Below, one piece after another: positions 43,062 to 52,301 of a DNA stretch of 64,000 nt. The stretch comes from Fibrobacterota bacterium. Lineage in GTDB: Bacteria > Fibrobacterota > Chitinivibrionia > Chitinivibrionales > Chitinispirillaceae. Numbering within the stretch: the stretch's first letter is position 1; every line of letters begins with the position of its first letter. The position numbers and the translations under genes are program-made. The notes beneath the pieces were generated by a model. It had not been told where the DNA came from. It ran no database searches and was given only the letters and a program-made list of their open reading frames with translations. The stretch is from the NCBI GenBank assembly GCA_023436205.1, contig JAEZKC010000026.1:62001-126000 (forward strand). Reading direction: 5' to 3'.

Positions 43062-43874
43062 ATGTTAGCCACCAGAAGATATGAATATCTGGAGTTTGAC
43101 CGCATCGCTATTCACCCATCAATTGGCAATCACCGTCAAGTGTCCATATCCAAAGTCGATCATTTGGAAAAGGACATCCTGAAAAACGGGCTTCTGGAAC
43201 CTTTAGTAGTTTGGGAGCGTTCGCAGGGGGAATACTTTCTGGTAGGGGGTTTCCACAGATCAGAAGCGATAAAACAGATACGTGCCAAGAATCCCGGTTA
43301 TTTTGACAGAGTAGACGTCCGTGTTGTGGCAGGAGAACCGGATGAAATAAAGGCTCTGAATTTGAAACTGAATGCGGATCGGCTGGATACTAAAATAACC
43401 GACTATTTCGAAACGGTTGTTTACTTGAACAATGCAAACTGGTCCCCTGAACGCATAGCCGAATTTCTTGATAAGAGTACATCGTGGATTGAAGAAATCA
43501 TCCGCTTTGCACCCATGATAAATACGCAGATGCACCAAAAGCTCGAGAATGGTGAATTATCATGGAACAGAGCAAAAGAAATCATTCAGAGAACTCTGCA
43601 GGCACCGTTAGGCCAGGAAGTTGCGGTTTTACAGGAAGAGCTCACAAAACAGCAATCAAGAACTGTCAGACCGCTAAATTATCGCTCAGCTCTTGGGCAT
43701 TTTAACAAGATTAAACAGAGTAATCCCCACACTACCTATACTCTTCGAGTTGACGAATTATCCTCTCTCCTCAAAGTGCTACAGGGCAAAGGATATAACG
43801 ACGAGGATCTCAATACAGTGAAATCACTCTTTCCAGATCTACTCCAAAAAGAAAAGGCGCCCAGAGCCAGTTAG
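43062..43874 (+). CDS. stand-alone ParB/Srx-fold protein
   Basis: A 270-residue protein with the ParB N-terminal CTPase-like fold: LEKDILKNGLLEPLVVWERSQGEYFLVGGFHRSEAIKQI, where GGFHRSEA is the counterpart of the GERR(Y/W)RA box. A helix-turn-helix follows (SPERIAEFLDKSTSWIEEIIRFAPMI). The C-terminal dimerisation domain is not evident. No parA is adjacent, so it is probably a regulator or nucleoid-associated relative (Noc-like) rather than the segregation ParB. GGGGGG lies five bases before the ATG. Confidence 0.75.
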   Translation: MLATRRYEYLEFDRIAIHPSIGNHRQVSISKVDHLEKDILKNGLLEPLVVWERSQGEYFLVGGFHRSEAIKQIRAKNPGYFDRVDVRVVAGEPDEIKALNLKLNADRLDTKITDYFETVVYLNNANWSPERIAEFLDKSTSWIEEIIRFAPMINTQMHQKLENGELSWNRAKEIIQRTLQAPLGQEVAVLQEELTKQQSRTVRPLNYRSALGHFNKIKQSNPHTTYTLRVDELSSLLKVLQGKGYNDEDLNTVKSLFPDLLQKEKAPRAS

Positions 43875-43911
43875 TTTTCCAAGCGCCTAAAACCTTTTTA
43901 TTTGCTGATCG

Positions 43912-43941
43912 AAAAATGCCGATTTTTATCGGCATTTTTCA
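43912..43941. terminator. bidirectional terminator
   Basis: Arms GAAAAATGCCGAT (43912-43924) and ATCGGCATTTTTC (43929-43941) form a perfect 13-bp hairpin with T-runs on both strands. It lies between the convergent ParB-like and secreted hydrolase genes and can serve both. Confidence 0.9.
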
Positions 43942-43949
43942 TTTACAAA

Positions 43950-45989
43950 CTACTTCACTATAGTTGCTTTTAGAATGTTAGTTCCGTTCACGCCTTCCAG
44001 CATGAGAAACATCACTTCTTTTGTCAGATTATCAAAAGTAAGTTCTCTGGCGCTGCTGGAAAGAATACCACTACGGAGAGTTCTGCCATAGAGGTTTACC
44101 AATGAGTAAGACTTGTATCCATGGTTGCTTGGAAGCAATGCCTTAAAACCAGTTGCCGAAGTCATGACTCGAACTGCACTTGTATTCGCTACTGAGCGCT
44201 TCATCACCGAAATCGGAGAAAGCGTCTTTGCTTTGAGAACAAAATAATCCACATTCATTGCACCCTGAAAGTTAAGCTGAACAGTGTGATTACCCGCTGT
44301 GAGCTGAACCTCGCTGGCCAGAGATTTCATAACATAGGTCTGCCAGGAACCTGTATTTGGAAAGGAGATACTGCCCTTATCTGAACCATCTACAGATACG
44401 GAGAAAGCGGCATTGTCCAAACCGGTTGCCACTCTGAAATCAAATGTGTAGCTTCCTGCTTTGGTAACATTCACCTGATAAGTGGTAGAATATCCATTTT
44501 CGATATAGCCGATATTACTGTAACCGTTCTGGTTTTCCACAACCAGGTTAGCGCCATTTTTGCTGGTGAAATTTTCAGCTTCAATTTTTATACTGTCAGC
44601 TTTGGCCGTATCGGTAAAGGTAGCCGTCACTGTAATATTGCTGTTGATGGTAAGGGTTGCAGTCTGATTGGAACCGCTAACCCCACCTCCGCTCCATCCG
44701 CTGAAGACACTTTTTCCCGCTACCGGGTTCGCAGTTAGAGTTACTTGAGTACCGCCAGTATAAGTAGCCTTTTGAGGGTTTTGGGTTACTGTTCCAGATC
44801 CGACGATATTTACTGTAAGCACAAACTCATTAGAAGGAATCTGCTCAAATACAGCTGTTACATTCTTATTCCCGTCCATTTTCACTGTAACTGTGCTGCT
44901 GGTACCGCTTGCATCACCAGACCAGTTCTTAAAAACATAGCCGGTATTGGGAGTAGCAGTAAGTGTTACACTGGCCCCGGAAGAATAGCTGGTCTGATTA
45001 GGATTTTTGCTGACAGTCCCACCCGTGGATGTTACGGTCAAAGTATAACTAGTAGAATTTCCCCCGGAGCACTTAACATTTTCATTGGCCAGGGATGTTT
45101 TAAGACTGTTGATTGTAGATCCCCAGCTGGAGTTGGGGCTCTTCTGAGTAATGGCAGTAACACCATCAGCAATTCTAGCCTTAAGATTGTTAACATCATC
45201 CCAGGTTGCATCATGACCGGTACTGCCGCCTCCAACTCCGTAACCATCGTCAGCAATAATCGGCTTGCCGGATATTCTACTCACCTGAGACCAGGTGACA
45301 TCATTCCAGCCATCCATCCTTATTCTAGTGTTACCGGCCTCGGTACGTCCACCTGACGTATGCATAAAAGAGAATTTTGAGAGATCAAAAGCACTTAACC
45401 AGGTTTGCTGATCGTTATTCCAGGGAGAAATATCAAGTGAGATCATTGCATTAGGAAGATGCTTTTTCACTATTGCAATCATCTCATCCATGTAGTTGGC
45501 AGCATCGGAAAAGCTAAGCTTTACAGTCTGATTACCGGAAAAGTACTGATAATAATCAGGTTCCATAAGCCAAATACAAGGTTTTGAGGTTCCATAACTG
45601 GACGCAATACCGGAAGCATAGCTTTCATACCGACTCTTTACTGTAGCAAAATTACCTTTTAACCACTCGGCACCCTTTGTGGCCAAACCTCCCCCGACAT
45701 CCGCATCACCCAGACCGGATGCTTTAGCGATTATATATGCATAAAACACAGGGGTTTTATTATTGTCCTTGCAAAACCTGGACATATCCCCATGCCAGAA
45801 ATTATTAAAAGCGGGGTCATTAAGCCAAATGGTAATGTAATCTACCGATTGGGTAGCACTGGTGCTTTTGTTATTGTTAACATAGTCCCAGTCTGTACCG
45901 AAATTAAATTTGCAGGGAGTAAAATCTGCAAAGGAACTGGAAAATGTGAAGAATAAACAAACAGCGGAAAGCAGAAGCTTTTTAAACAT
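43950..45989 (-). CDS. secreted glycoside-hydrolase-like protein with InlB-type repeats, CBM and secretion tail
   Basis: A modular exported protein of about 679 residues (signal peptide MFKKLLLSAVCLFFTFSSSFA; GGAG six bases upstream). Residues about 22-310 look like a TIM-barrel hydrolase (DYITIWLNDPAFNNFWHGDM, KPCIWLMEPDYYQYF, MISLDISPWN, KPIIADDGYG), family not assigned; Glu in WLMEPD is a candidate acid. Two divergent InlB B-repeat units follow (GYVFKNWSGDASG; KSVFSGWSGGG), then a CBM6/35-like jelly roll (IEAENFTSKNG, NVDYFVLKA). The C-terminal tail (YSLVNLYGRTLRSGIL, near EVMFLMLEG) resembles secretion or anchoring tails of Fibrobacter-type exported proteins. It probably attacks plant or microbial polysaccharide. 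Confidence 0.75.
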   Translation of the reverse strand: MFKKLLLSAVCLFFTFSSSFADFTPCKFNFGTDWDYVNNNKSTSATQSVDYITIWLNDPAFNNFWHGDMSRFCKDNNKTPVFYAYIIAKASGLGDADVGGGLATKGAEWLKGNFATVKSRYESYASGIASSYGTSKPCIWLMEPDYYQYFSGNQTVKLSFSDAANYMDEMIAIVKKHLPNAMISLDISPWNNDQQTWLSAFDLSKFSFMHTSGGRTEAGNTRIRMDGWNDVTWSQVSRISGKPIIADDGYGVGGGSTGHDATWDDVNNLKARIADGVTAITQKSPNSSWGSTINSLKTSLANENVKCSGGNSTSYTLTVTSTGGTVSKNPNQTSYSSGASVTLTATPNTGYVFKNWSGDASGTSSTVTVKMDGNKNVTAVFEQIPSNEFVLTVNIVGSGTVTQNPQKATYTGGTQVTLTANPVAGKSVFSGWSGGGVSGSNQTATLTINSNITVTATFTDTAKADSIKIEAENFTSKNGANLVVENQNGYSNIGYIENGYSTTYQVNVTKAGSYTFDFRVATGLDNAAFSVSVDGSDKGSISFPNTGSWQTYVMKSLASEVQLTAGNHTVQLNFQGAMNVDYFVLKAKTLSPISVMKRSVANTSAVRVMTSATGFKALLPSNHGYKSYSLVNLYGRTLRSGILSSSARELTFDNLTKEVMFLMLEGVNGTNILKATIVK

Positions 45990-46278
45990 TTCGCACTCCG
46001 TTAAGGTTATATGTTCACTCAAAAAAGATGTTTGCTAAAGCAGCACAGCCGCGAGAATCGAAAGGTACTGACAAGAAAACTGCTTAGGCGTTTAATCACA
46101 TCCCGAAGCAGTTGGCTCCACACTTTAGTGGCATATACCTATGATTTAGTTCACCTCAACGGTCAATTTTTTTATTTCAGGTCTATTGATCCCTGCCTGG
46201 CTGTATCCAGATATTATTTTATAAGGTAAGGGAGCAGTATTCTCTGACCTCATTCCCCTCGCCTTCAGGAAGGTTCAA

Positions 46279-47760
46279 GTGATTTTTCCCTCATTGAATG
46301 AAGTAAAAAAGGCAGCCAAATCGGCCAATGTTATTCCTGTATGCAAAAAAGTACTGGCCGATACGGAAACTCCAGTCTCTGTATGGATGAAACTGTTCCG
46401 CAAAACTCGTTACAGTTTTCTTTTGGAAAGTGTTAGTGGCGGCGATACCACTGCCCGGTACTCATTTATCGGAGGTGACCCCTACATCACATTTAAAGCT
46501 GAGGGGCAGAACTGGTGGATTGGCGGGGAACATGTTGAAAAAGGAGCTCAAGATCCGATCGGTGCATTAAGAAAGCTGCTGTCCAGGTACCACCCTGCCG
46601 ATGTGAAGGATCTCCCCCGCTTCAGCGGTGGAGCAGTGGGCTATTTTTCTTACGATTCTATAAGGTTAAGAGAGCGGATTCCTGACAATAATCCCAAAAA
46701 TGACCGTCTGCATGACATTTTCTTTGCTCTCTACCGTAACCTCATTGCCTTTGATAATCGAGAACACAGATTGTTGCTGATTTCCAATATCATTATCGAT
46801 GGGGAGAAGAATATTCAGCAGCAGTATGATCGCGCTTTACAAGAAATTGGGACAATGGAGCAGGGAATGCGAAACCAGCTCGATTCAACACAAATATCGA
46901 TTTCAGCGCCCGAAGACATCAGCTCCAATTTCCGTAGAGAAGATTTTGAGCAAGCTGTAGAGAAAAGTAAAGAGTACATTAAAGCTGGAGATATTTTTCA
47001 GGTAGTACTGTCGCAACGTTTTCAAGTTCCGGTTACAACAGACCCGTTTGACCTATACCGTGTTCTGCGAGTTGTAAACCCTTCCCCTTACATGTACTAT
47101 ATGGCACTTGATGATATTTCGGTAATCGGAGCATCCCCGGAAATGCTGGTCAGGGTTGAAAACGGAGAGGTTGAGAACAGACCCATCGCGGGAACCAGAA
47201 GAAGAGGCCAGACTGAAGAAGAGGATGAGAAGCTGATTGAGGAACTGAAAGCTGACCCCAAAGAAATTGCGGAACATGTAATGCTTGTGGATCTTGGGCG
47301 TAATGATGTGGGAAGAGTAAGCAGATACGGTTCTGTTAAAGTGGAAAATATGATGCACATGGAGAAATACTCACATGTGATACACATGGTTACCGATGTC
47401 AAGGGTAGACTTAAGAACGGCTGTGATGCTTTTGATGCCCTGTTTTCCTGCTTTCCCGCAGGAACGCTCTCCGGGGCACCAAAAATCAGAGCAATGGAAA
47501 TTATTGATGAACTTGAAACTGTGCGCCGAGGCCTCTATGGAGGAGCTCTGGGCTATATTGATTTTTCCGGCAACATGGACACCTGCATTGTTATCCGCAC
47601 CATTGTGCTTGATCAGGGAATTGCCTCCATTCAAGCAGGTGCAGGTATTGTAGCAGATTCTATTCCGCAAAGAGAATATCAGGAAACCGTGGAAAAGGCT
47701 TCCGCGCTGTTTTCCGCCATAAAAAAGGCAGCAGACATCATCGGAAAAACGGAGTATTAA
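46279..47760 (+). CDS. trpE: anthranilate synthase component I
   Basis: Chorismate-binding enzyme that makes anthranilate with TrpG (493 residues). The C-terminal catalytic region carries the family block GAGIVADSIPQREYQETVEKA and the motifs IAGTRRRGQTEEED, LVDLGRNDVGRV, SHVIHMVTDVKGRL and GTLSGAPKIRAMEIIDELE. The N-terminal region has LLESVSGGDTTARYSFIG, the tryptophan-feedback Ser-containing stretch LLES. GTG is the start, five bases after AAGG. No Trp-rich leader peptide or attenuator is visible upstream. Confidence 0.95.
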   Translation: MIFPSLNEVKKAAKSANVIPVCKKVLADTETPVSVWMKLFRKTRYSFLLESVSGGDTTARYSFIGGDPYITFKAEGQNWWIGGEHVEKGAQDPIGALRKLLSRYHPADVKDLPRFSGGAVGYFSYDSIRLRERIPDNNPKNDRLHDIFFALYRNLIAFDNREHRLLLISNIIIDGEKNIQQQYDRALQEIGTMEQGMRNQLDSTQISISAPEDISSNFRREDFEQAVEKSKEYIKAGDIFQVVLSQRFQVPVTTDPFDLYRVLRVVNPSPYMYYMALDDISVIGASPEMLVRVENGEVENRPIAGTRRRGQTEEEDEKLIEELKADPKEIAEHVMLVDLGRNDVGRVSRYGSVKVENMMHMEKYSHVIHMVTDVKGRLKNGCDAFDALFSCFPAGTLSGAPKIRAMEIIDELETVRRGLYGGALGYIDFSGNMDTCIVIRTIVLDQGIASIQAGAGIVADSIPQREYQETVEKASALFSAIKKAADIIGKTEY

Positions 47761-47767
47761 ATACAAA

Positions 47768-48367
47768 ATGCTATTGATTATTGATAATTATGACTCTTTT
47801 ACATTCAATCTCGTACAGTACTTCGGCGAGATCTACAGCGGGCCCATTGAAGTTTTCCGAAATGATGCTCTTACGGTTGACCAAGTGAAAGAGTTGAAGC
47901 CCCAGGCAATAGTTGTCTCTCCCGGACCCTGCACTCCCAAAGAGGCTGGTATCTCTGTTGAAGTTATTTCCCGTTTGGGCCCTTCGATTCCGATCTTCGG
48001 GGTTTGCCTTGGCCACCAGTCCATAGGACATGCCTTTGGGGGAAATGTCATCAGAGCACCCTACCTCATGCACGGGAAAATTTCTCAGATTCATCACGAT
48101 GCCAAAGGAATTTACCAGGGAATCCCAAACCCGTTTACAGCCACCAGGTATCATAGTCTTATTATCGAAGAGCAATCCTGCCCTGAATGTCTTATAGTCA
48201 CAAGCAGAACAGAAGATGGTCTTATAATGGGAGTTCAACACAAGAACTTCCCGATCTTCGGAGTTCAGTATCATCCCGAATCTATTCTTACTGAACATGG
48301 AAAAAAGCTTCTGACAAATTTCCTCACCCTCGCCGGAATGGAAACAAGAAAGGCTGATCATGAGTGA
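47768..48367 (+). CDS. trpG: anthranilate synthase component II (glutamine amidotransferase)
   Basis: Class I glutamine amidotransferase of 199 residues supplying ammonia to TrpE. The oxyanion segment VSPGPCTPKEAG, the nucleophile Cys in FGVCLGHQSIGHAFGG and the His-Glu of FGVQYHPESILTEHG form the complete triad. It is not fused to TrpD. It lies eight bases after trpE and overlaps trpC by eight bases. It could also serve PabB in folate synthesis, as in other bacteria. Confidence 0.95.
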   Translation: MLLIIDNYDSFTFNLVQYFGEIYSGPIEVFRNDALTVDQVKELKPQAIVVSPGPCTPKEAGISVEVISRLGPSIPIFGVCLGHQSIGHAFGGNVIRAPYLMHGKISQIHHDAKGIYQGIPNPFTATRYHSLIIEEQSCPECLIVTSRTEDGLIMGVQHKNFPIFGVQYHPESILTEHGKKLLTNFLTLAGMETRKADHE

Positions 48368-49136
48368 AATCCTGAAGACCATTCTCGATCAAAAGCATCT
48401 GGAAGTCAGAAACCTCAAGGATATCAAAAGTTCTTTTGACAAGAGAAGTTCCCCGAAACGTCCGTTCGTTTCTGCGCTGGATAAAAGTCCCCTGATGGCC
48501 GTTATTTCTGAAGTAAAGAAAGCTTCACCTTCCAAGGGTATTATCCGTGCGGATTTCAACCCGGTTAAAATAGCCATCGAATATCAAAAGGGTGGAGCCA
48601 GTGCGATTTCCGTTCTTACAGATCAGAAATTTTTCCAGGGTGATATTGAATATCTGATCTCCGTGCGGGCGAACACAAGCCTTCCGGTTCTCCGAAAGGA
48701 TTTTATTATCCACGAATTGCAGGTTATGCAGACTGCGGCGATCAATGCAGATGCCATGTTACTTATTGCTGCCGCACTGGATGACAGCCAGATGAAGGAT
48801 TTGTTTCAAATGGCAACAGAACTTGAAGTAGAACCATTAGTGGAAATCCATAACGGCCAGGAACTCGATCGTACCATGAAGCTGGAACCGCGAATCATCG
48901 GGATTAACAATCGCAACCTCACCACTTTTGTGACAGATTTAAAAGTCACCTTTGACCTGGTGAAACATATACCCTCTGATGTAGTTGTAGTATCTGAAAG
49001 CGGAATCGATAACGGATCACAAGTTTCCCAGCTTGCATCTACCGGGGTCAGAGCTATCCTGGTAGGAGAATCCCTTATGAAAGCTTCTAATGTCAAAGAC
49101 CTGCTTCAAGAACTTTCTTTATCGAAAGTGGAGTGA
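48360..49136 (+). CDS. trpC: indole-3-glycerol phosphate synthase
   Basis: TIM-barrel enzyme of 258 residues closing the indole ring. Catalytic Lys is in MAVISEVKKASPSKGII, Glu in LPVLRKDFIIHELQVMQ, and Asn-Arg-Asn in RIIGINNRNLTTF with the following VSESGIDNGSQV. Starts within the end of trpG, so it is translationally coupled. trpD, which normally precedes trpC, is missing here. Confidence 0.95.
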   Translation: MSEILKTILDQKHLEVRNLKDIKSSFDKRSSPKRPFVSALDKSPLMAVISEVKKASPSKGIIRADFNPVKIAIEYQKGGASAISVLTDQKFFQGDIEYLISVRANTSLPVLRKDFIIHELQVMQTAAINADAMLLIAAALDDSQMKDLFQMATELEVEPLVEIHNGQELDRTMKLEPRIIGINNRNLTTFVTDLKVTFDLVKHIPSDVVVVSESGIDNGSQVSQLASTGVRAILVGESLMKASNVKDLLQELSLSKVE

Positions 49137-49145
49137 CACAAAACA

Positions 49146-49766
49146 ATGCGCATTAAAATTTGCGGGATAACCCGCTTCGAAGATGCACGGATTGCAGCCA
49201 ACCTCGGAGTAGATGCTCTCGGTTTTATTTTCTATTCTAAAAGTCCCAGGTACATAAGTCCGTTCAATGCCGCTTCAATCATTAAAAAACTTCCTCCGTT
49301 CATTTCCAAAGTTGGTGTGTTTGTAAACGAAAGTCCAGCCACGGTCCTTGATGTGATAAAAATCTCCGGAATTGATACTCTGCAACTTCACGGTACCGAA
49401 ACCCCGGAATACTGCAACAGTATGCCCATACCAGTGGTGAAAGCCTTTTCAGTTGAGCCGAATACAGACCTTTCTCCACTAGCATCTTATGATGTCAGCG
49501 GATTTCTTCTAGACACATGGAGCTCTGATAAGTGGGGTGGAACCGGAGCCACCTTCGACTGGTCGGTCGCAATAAAGGCCTGTTCTCTTTTCAAATCAAT
49601 TATTCTGGCTGGCGGACTGGGGCCTTCCAACATAGTCGAGGCTATTGACACAGTTAAACCGTTTGCCGTAGATGTCAACAGCGGCGTTGAGATCAGCCCG
49701 GGAATAAAAAATCCGCATAAAATGCGCGAAGTAATATCTCTTGTTAAAAACTGGAAGGACCGCTGA
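49146..49766 (+). CDS. trpF: phosphoribosylanthranilate isomerase
   Basis: TIM-barrel isomerase of 206 residues. Catalytic Cys is in IKICGITRFEDA, and the Asp in LLDTWSSDKWGGTGATFDW. ILAGGLGPSNI and VDVNSGVEISPGIKN form the phosphate-binding end. It follows trpC by nine bases and closes the trp block in this window; trpB and trpA do not follow. Confidence 0.95.
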   Translation: MRIKICGITRFEDARIAANLGVDALGFIFYSKSPRYISPFNAASIIKKLPPFISKVGVFVNESPATVLDVIKISGIDTLQLHGTETPEYCNSMPIPVVKAFSVEPNTDLSPLASYDVSGFLLDTWSSDKWGGTGATFDWSVAIKACSLFKSIILAGGLGPSNIVEAIDTVKPFAVDVNSGVEISPGIKNPHKMREVISLVKNWKDR

Positions 49767-49795
49767 TGCGGCTCCTTTTGTCTTCTGATTAAACT

Positions 49796-50932
49796 ATGTT
49801 TTCCCTCTATATCCATATCCCATTCTGTATTAAAAAGTGCTACTATTGTGATTTCTTTTCCATTCCCTACGACTCGTCACTTGCCTGGGACTACGTTGAA
49901 ACTCTCGGAAGGGAATGGGACTGCATGCAAAAAAACCTTTCTCTTCAGAAACAGATGATTACAAGCATCTATATCGGAGGAGGAACTCCGTCTCTTTTGG
50001 ACATAGCGCAATGGGATAGACTTTCAAGAGTTCTCTTCAAAAAGATAGACTTATCATGCGTAAGGGAATGGTCTGTTGAATGCAACCCGGAATCATTCAC
50101 GATCAAAAAGGCACGTATGTACGCGGATTCTGGCGTGACTCGACTCACCTTCGGAATACAATCCCTTTCGCCACGGGAGCTGTCCATTTGCGGCCGTATC
50201 CATAGTGCTCAGAAAGCACTTGACACAATAAATGACCCCAGATTGGGAGATTGGTTCAATTCTATCGGAGTTGACCTGATGTATTCCCTCCCAGGACAAA
50301 CACCGGAGTCTCTGGACCATACTCTCACTCAAGTACTGTCCGTTTCTTCCATCAAACATCTCTCAGCTTACGAACTGATTCTTTATGAACATACCCCTTT
50401 TGGCAGGCACAGTCGCAAACTTCCCCTTCCCTCTGATGAGCAATCGGTTGCCATGTACGAACTGATCGGCCATAGGTGTTCTGAAAGGGGAATGAAACAG
50501 TATGAAATTTCCAATTATGCGCTCCCGGGATTTGAATCGATTCACAATAAGATGTATTGGTCACACAAACCTTATCTTGGTCTTGGGTGCTCTGCTCATT
50601 CCTATTTCCATCCACGAAGATGGAGCAATGTTTCTGATGTAAAAACATACATTTCAGCCATTTCCAATCAAGAAAGCGCCATGGACTTCGAAGAGCAGAT
50701 CGGCCCTTACGAAATGGCCAGGGAAATGATTTTTTTGGGTCTCAGAACCAAAGATGGTATCGACGCAGACTCGTTGTATGGAAAAACCGGAGTTATTCTT
50801 GACAATGATCCCAGAAGTGGTCTGCTTCAGCATTACCTTGAGAACGGATGGCTCGAAAGGCGAGATTCAAAGTGGATTCCGACGTCAAAAGGATTGCTGT
50901 TTTCTGATAAAATGGCTAGAGAATTGATTTAG
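49796..50932 (+). CDS. hemW: radical SAM protein HemW-like
   Basis: A 378-residue radical SAM protein. The cluster motif is HIPFCIKKCYYCDF (Cys-x3-Cys-x2-Cys) with the extra aromatic Cys typical of the HemN/HemW group. YIGGGTPSLLDIAQW, ECNPESFT and RLTFGIQSLSPREL follow. The C-terminus holds LGLGCSAHSYFHPRRWSNV, the HemW-type region. HemW is a heme chaperone rather than coproporphyrinogen oxidase. No ribosome site is visible before the ATG, and it follows trpF by 29 bases. Confidence 0.9.
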   Translation: MFSLYIHIPFCIKKCYYCDFFSIPYDSSLAWDYVETLGREWDCMQKNLSLQKQMITSIYIGGGTPSLLDIAQWDRLSRVLFKKIDLSCVREWSVECNPESFTIKKARMYADSGVTRLTFGIQSLSPRELSICGRIHSAQKALDTINDPRLGDWFNSIGVDLMYSLPGQTPESLDHTLTQVLSVSSIKHLSAYELILYEHTPFGRHSRKLPLPSDEQSVAMYELIGHRCSERGMKQYEISNYALPGFESIHNKMYWSHKPYLGLGCSAHSYFHPRRWSNVSDVKTYISAISNQESAMDFEEQIGPYEMAREMIFLGLRTKDGIDADSLYGKTGVILDNDPRSGLLQHYLENGWLERRDSKWIPTSKGLLFSDKMARELI

Positions 50933-51064
50933 TCCAGAAACTTCACCCTGGTCAACGTTTTTTAATTTCCTCTTTTACTTTACATCATCTGCAATTTATA
51001 CTAATAATTACCCGTTGACCCGAGTCTCAATACACATGATTTCATCACTAAAAAACGGTAATCC

Positions 51065-51421
51065 ATGAACGATTCTGAACTTGTTTACTCTACAGACCCC
51101 GATCAGAACAGGAAGTGTGATTACTGCAAAAAGCTTATGTCACTATGCAAATGCAATGAAGACACGAAAGTAATTTTATCAGATATCAATGTTGTGATAC
51201 GTCTGGAAAAAGCCCACCGGGGAGGCAAGGAGGTTACCGTTATCGACAGGCTTCCGCCAGTGGAATCATTTCTGAAAGATTTGGCCCAGAAGCTTAAGAA
51301 ACGATGTGGCAGTGGAGGCACCCACCGGATAAGCGGAAATAGTGGTATAGTGGAAATTCAGGGTGATAAACGAGAAGTAGTGAAAACAGAACTCGAAAAA
51401 ATGGGGATTAGAAGCAAGTGA
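51065..51421 (+). CDS. SUI1/eIF1-like translation factor with N-terminal zinc ribbon
   Basis: A 118-residue YciH/SUI1-family protein. The N-terminal KCDYCKKLMSLCKC is a likely zinc-binding ribbon (four Cys). The SUI1 domain (about 42-115) is recognised from VIRLEKAHRGGKEVTVIDRLPP, LAQKLKKRCGSGGTHR and GIVEIQGDKREVVKTELEKMG. Archaeal and eukaryotic eIF1 monitors start-codon choice; bacterial YciH may do similarly. Its stop overlaps the GTG of the decayed PKD gene downstream. Confidence 0.85.
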   Translation: MNDSELVYSTDPDQNRKCDYCKKLMSLCKCNEDTKVILSDINVVIRLEKAHRGGKEVTVIDRLPPVESFLKDLAQKLKKRCGSGGTHRISGNSGIVEIQGDKREVVKTELEKMGIRSK

Positions 51422-52067
51422 GAAAACATTACCATTCAAATAAACTCATAGAGGTTGTCTCTTTCATTCTATTTTGCGGATTAATTTTCATTTCTGCACT
51501 GATCCTGTTTCACAATCAGATACGCCGCCTCAAATGGTAATGTGCACAAAAGACACTACCGTTGCAGCGGGGGACACACTGATTTTATCAGCGGATAGAA
51601 GTAGCGGCTGTCGTCCTCTGAAATATGAGTGGAAATTGAGAAATGAGGATAACTGGACACAAACCTCGATACCAGAGTTTTCTATTCATCTCCCCATAGC
51701 CGATTCAATTTTTGCCTGCAGTTTGAAAGTTACGGATTGCAAGGGAAATGCAGCATCAGAAGGGCTTAGGATTAATACATCTGTTGAGGGGCTCTTTAGA
51801 CGACTGACCGATGTTTATATTCCGTTTGAAGATTCAGTAAGCATCTGTACAAATGATTAAGATTCTCTTCAAAACTATCTTACGCCATCATGGACTATTC
51901 CCGACGTTAACTATCCAAATGATAATAATAACCGTATAACAACTTATCATGACGTGAACTTGTCCGAACCGGAAGAGTATCATATAACGTAGTCTACAAC
52001 GAAGATCGGATCTGGTGAAAGGATCAGTGTTACCCAAACCGTTAATGTGGTTACGTGTGCCGAATAG
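51418..52067 (+). pseudogene. decayed PKD-domain protein gene
   Basis: The frame beginning with GTG at 51418 encodes a membrane-anchor-like peptide (SFILFCGLIFISALILF) and then stops. About 50-110 bases in, the reading shifts to the other frame, giving TPPQMVMCTKDTTVAAGD and LKYEWKLRNEDNW, which look like a PKD or Ig-like domain. That frame ends with TAA at 51858-51860 but continues in the same frame, across TAG at 51990-51992, with PSWTIPDVNYPNDNNNR and SVTQTVNVVTC to TAG at 52065-52067. One frameshift plus two internal stops mark a pseudogene. The original function is unknown, but it was probably an exported or anchored protein. Confidence 0.75.
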
Positions 52068-52211
52068 CAGTCTCCGACATACTGATTCAAATACAAGCAG
52101 TTTTTCTACTCTGTAGTGTATTCGCCTCACCCGCCCTAAACCCTTGATTCTAAAAGGGTTCGATGATACTATTAGAATCGGAGTCTTAATTTAAAACTGA
52201 ACCTGTAGTGA

Positions 52212-52229
52212 AATCACCCTAGGTGAATT
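52212..52229. promoter_or_regulatory. candidate activator-binding palindrome
   Basis: AATCACC CTA GGTGAATT, a near-perfect dyad, centred about 67 bp before the -24 box of the promoter at 52286. It is a plausible enhancer for an activator such as the one encoded at 57803-59605. Confidence 0.35.
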
Positions 52230-52285
52230 GTGGGTTTAGAACCGTCTTTTCCTTGGAAGCCGCGATTTTAAAGGATTTCAGAGTT

Positions 52286-52301
52286 TGGCACGGGTTTCGC
52301 A
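52286..52301 (+). promoter_or_regulatory. sigma-54 (RpoN) promoter
   Basis: TGGCACGGGTTTCGCA matches the -24 consensus TGGCACG in all seven positions and has GC exactly ten bases after GG (52299-52300). The only -12 mismatch is C in place of the second T. The predicted transcript starts near 52312, 68 bp before the ATG at 52380. Confidence 0.8.

Noticed and set aside
46011..46229. Possible leader peptide upstream of trpE
   Set aside because: The frame contains a single Trp codon and no adjacent attenuator hairpins, so it is not a trp leader.
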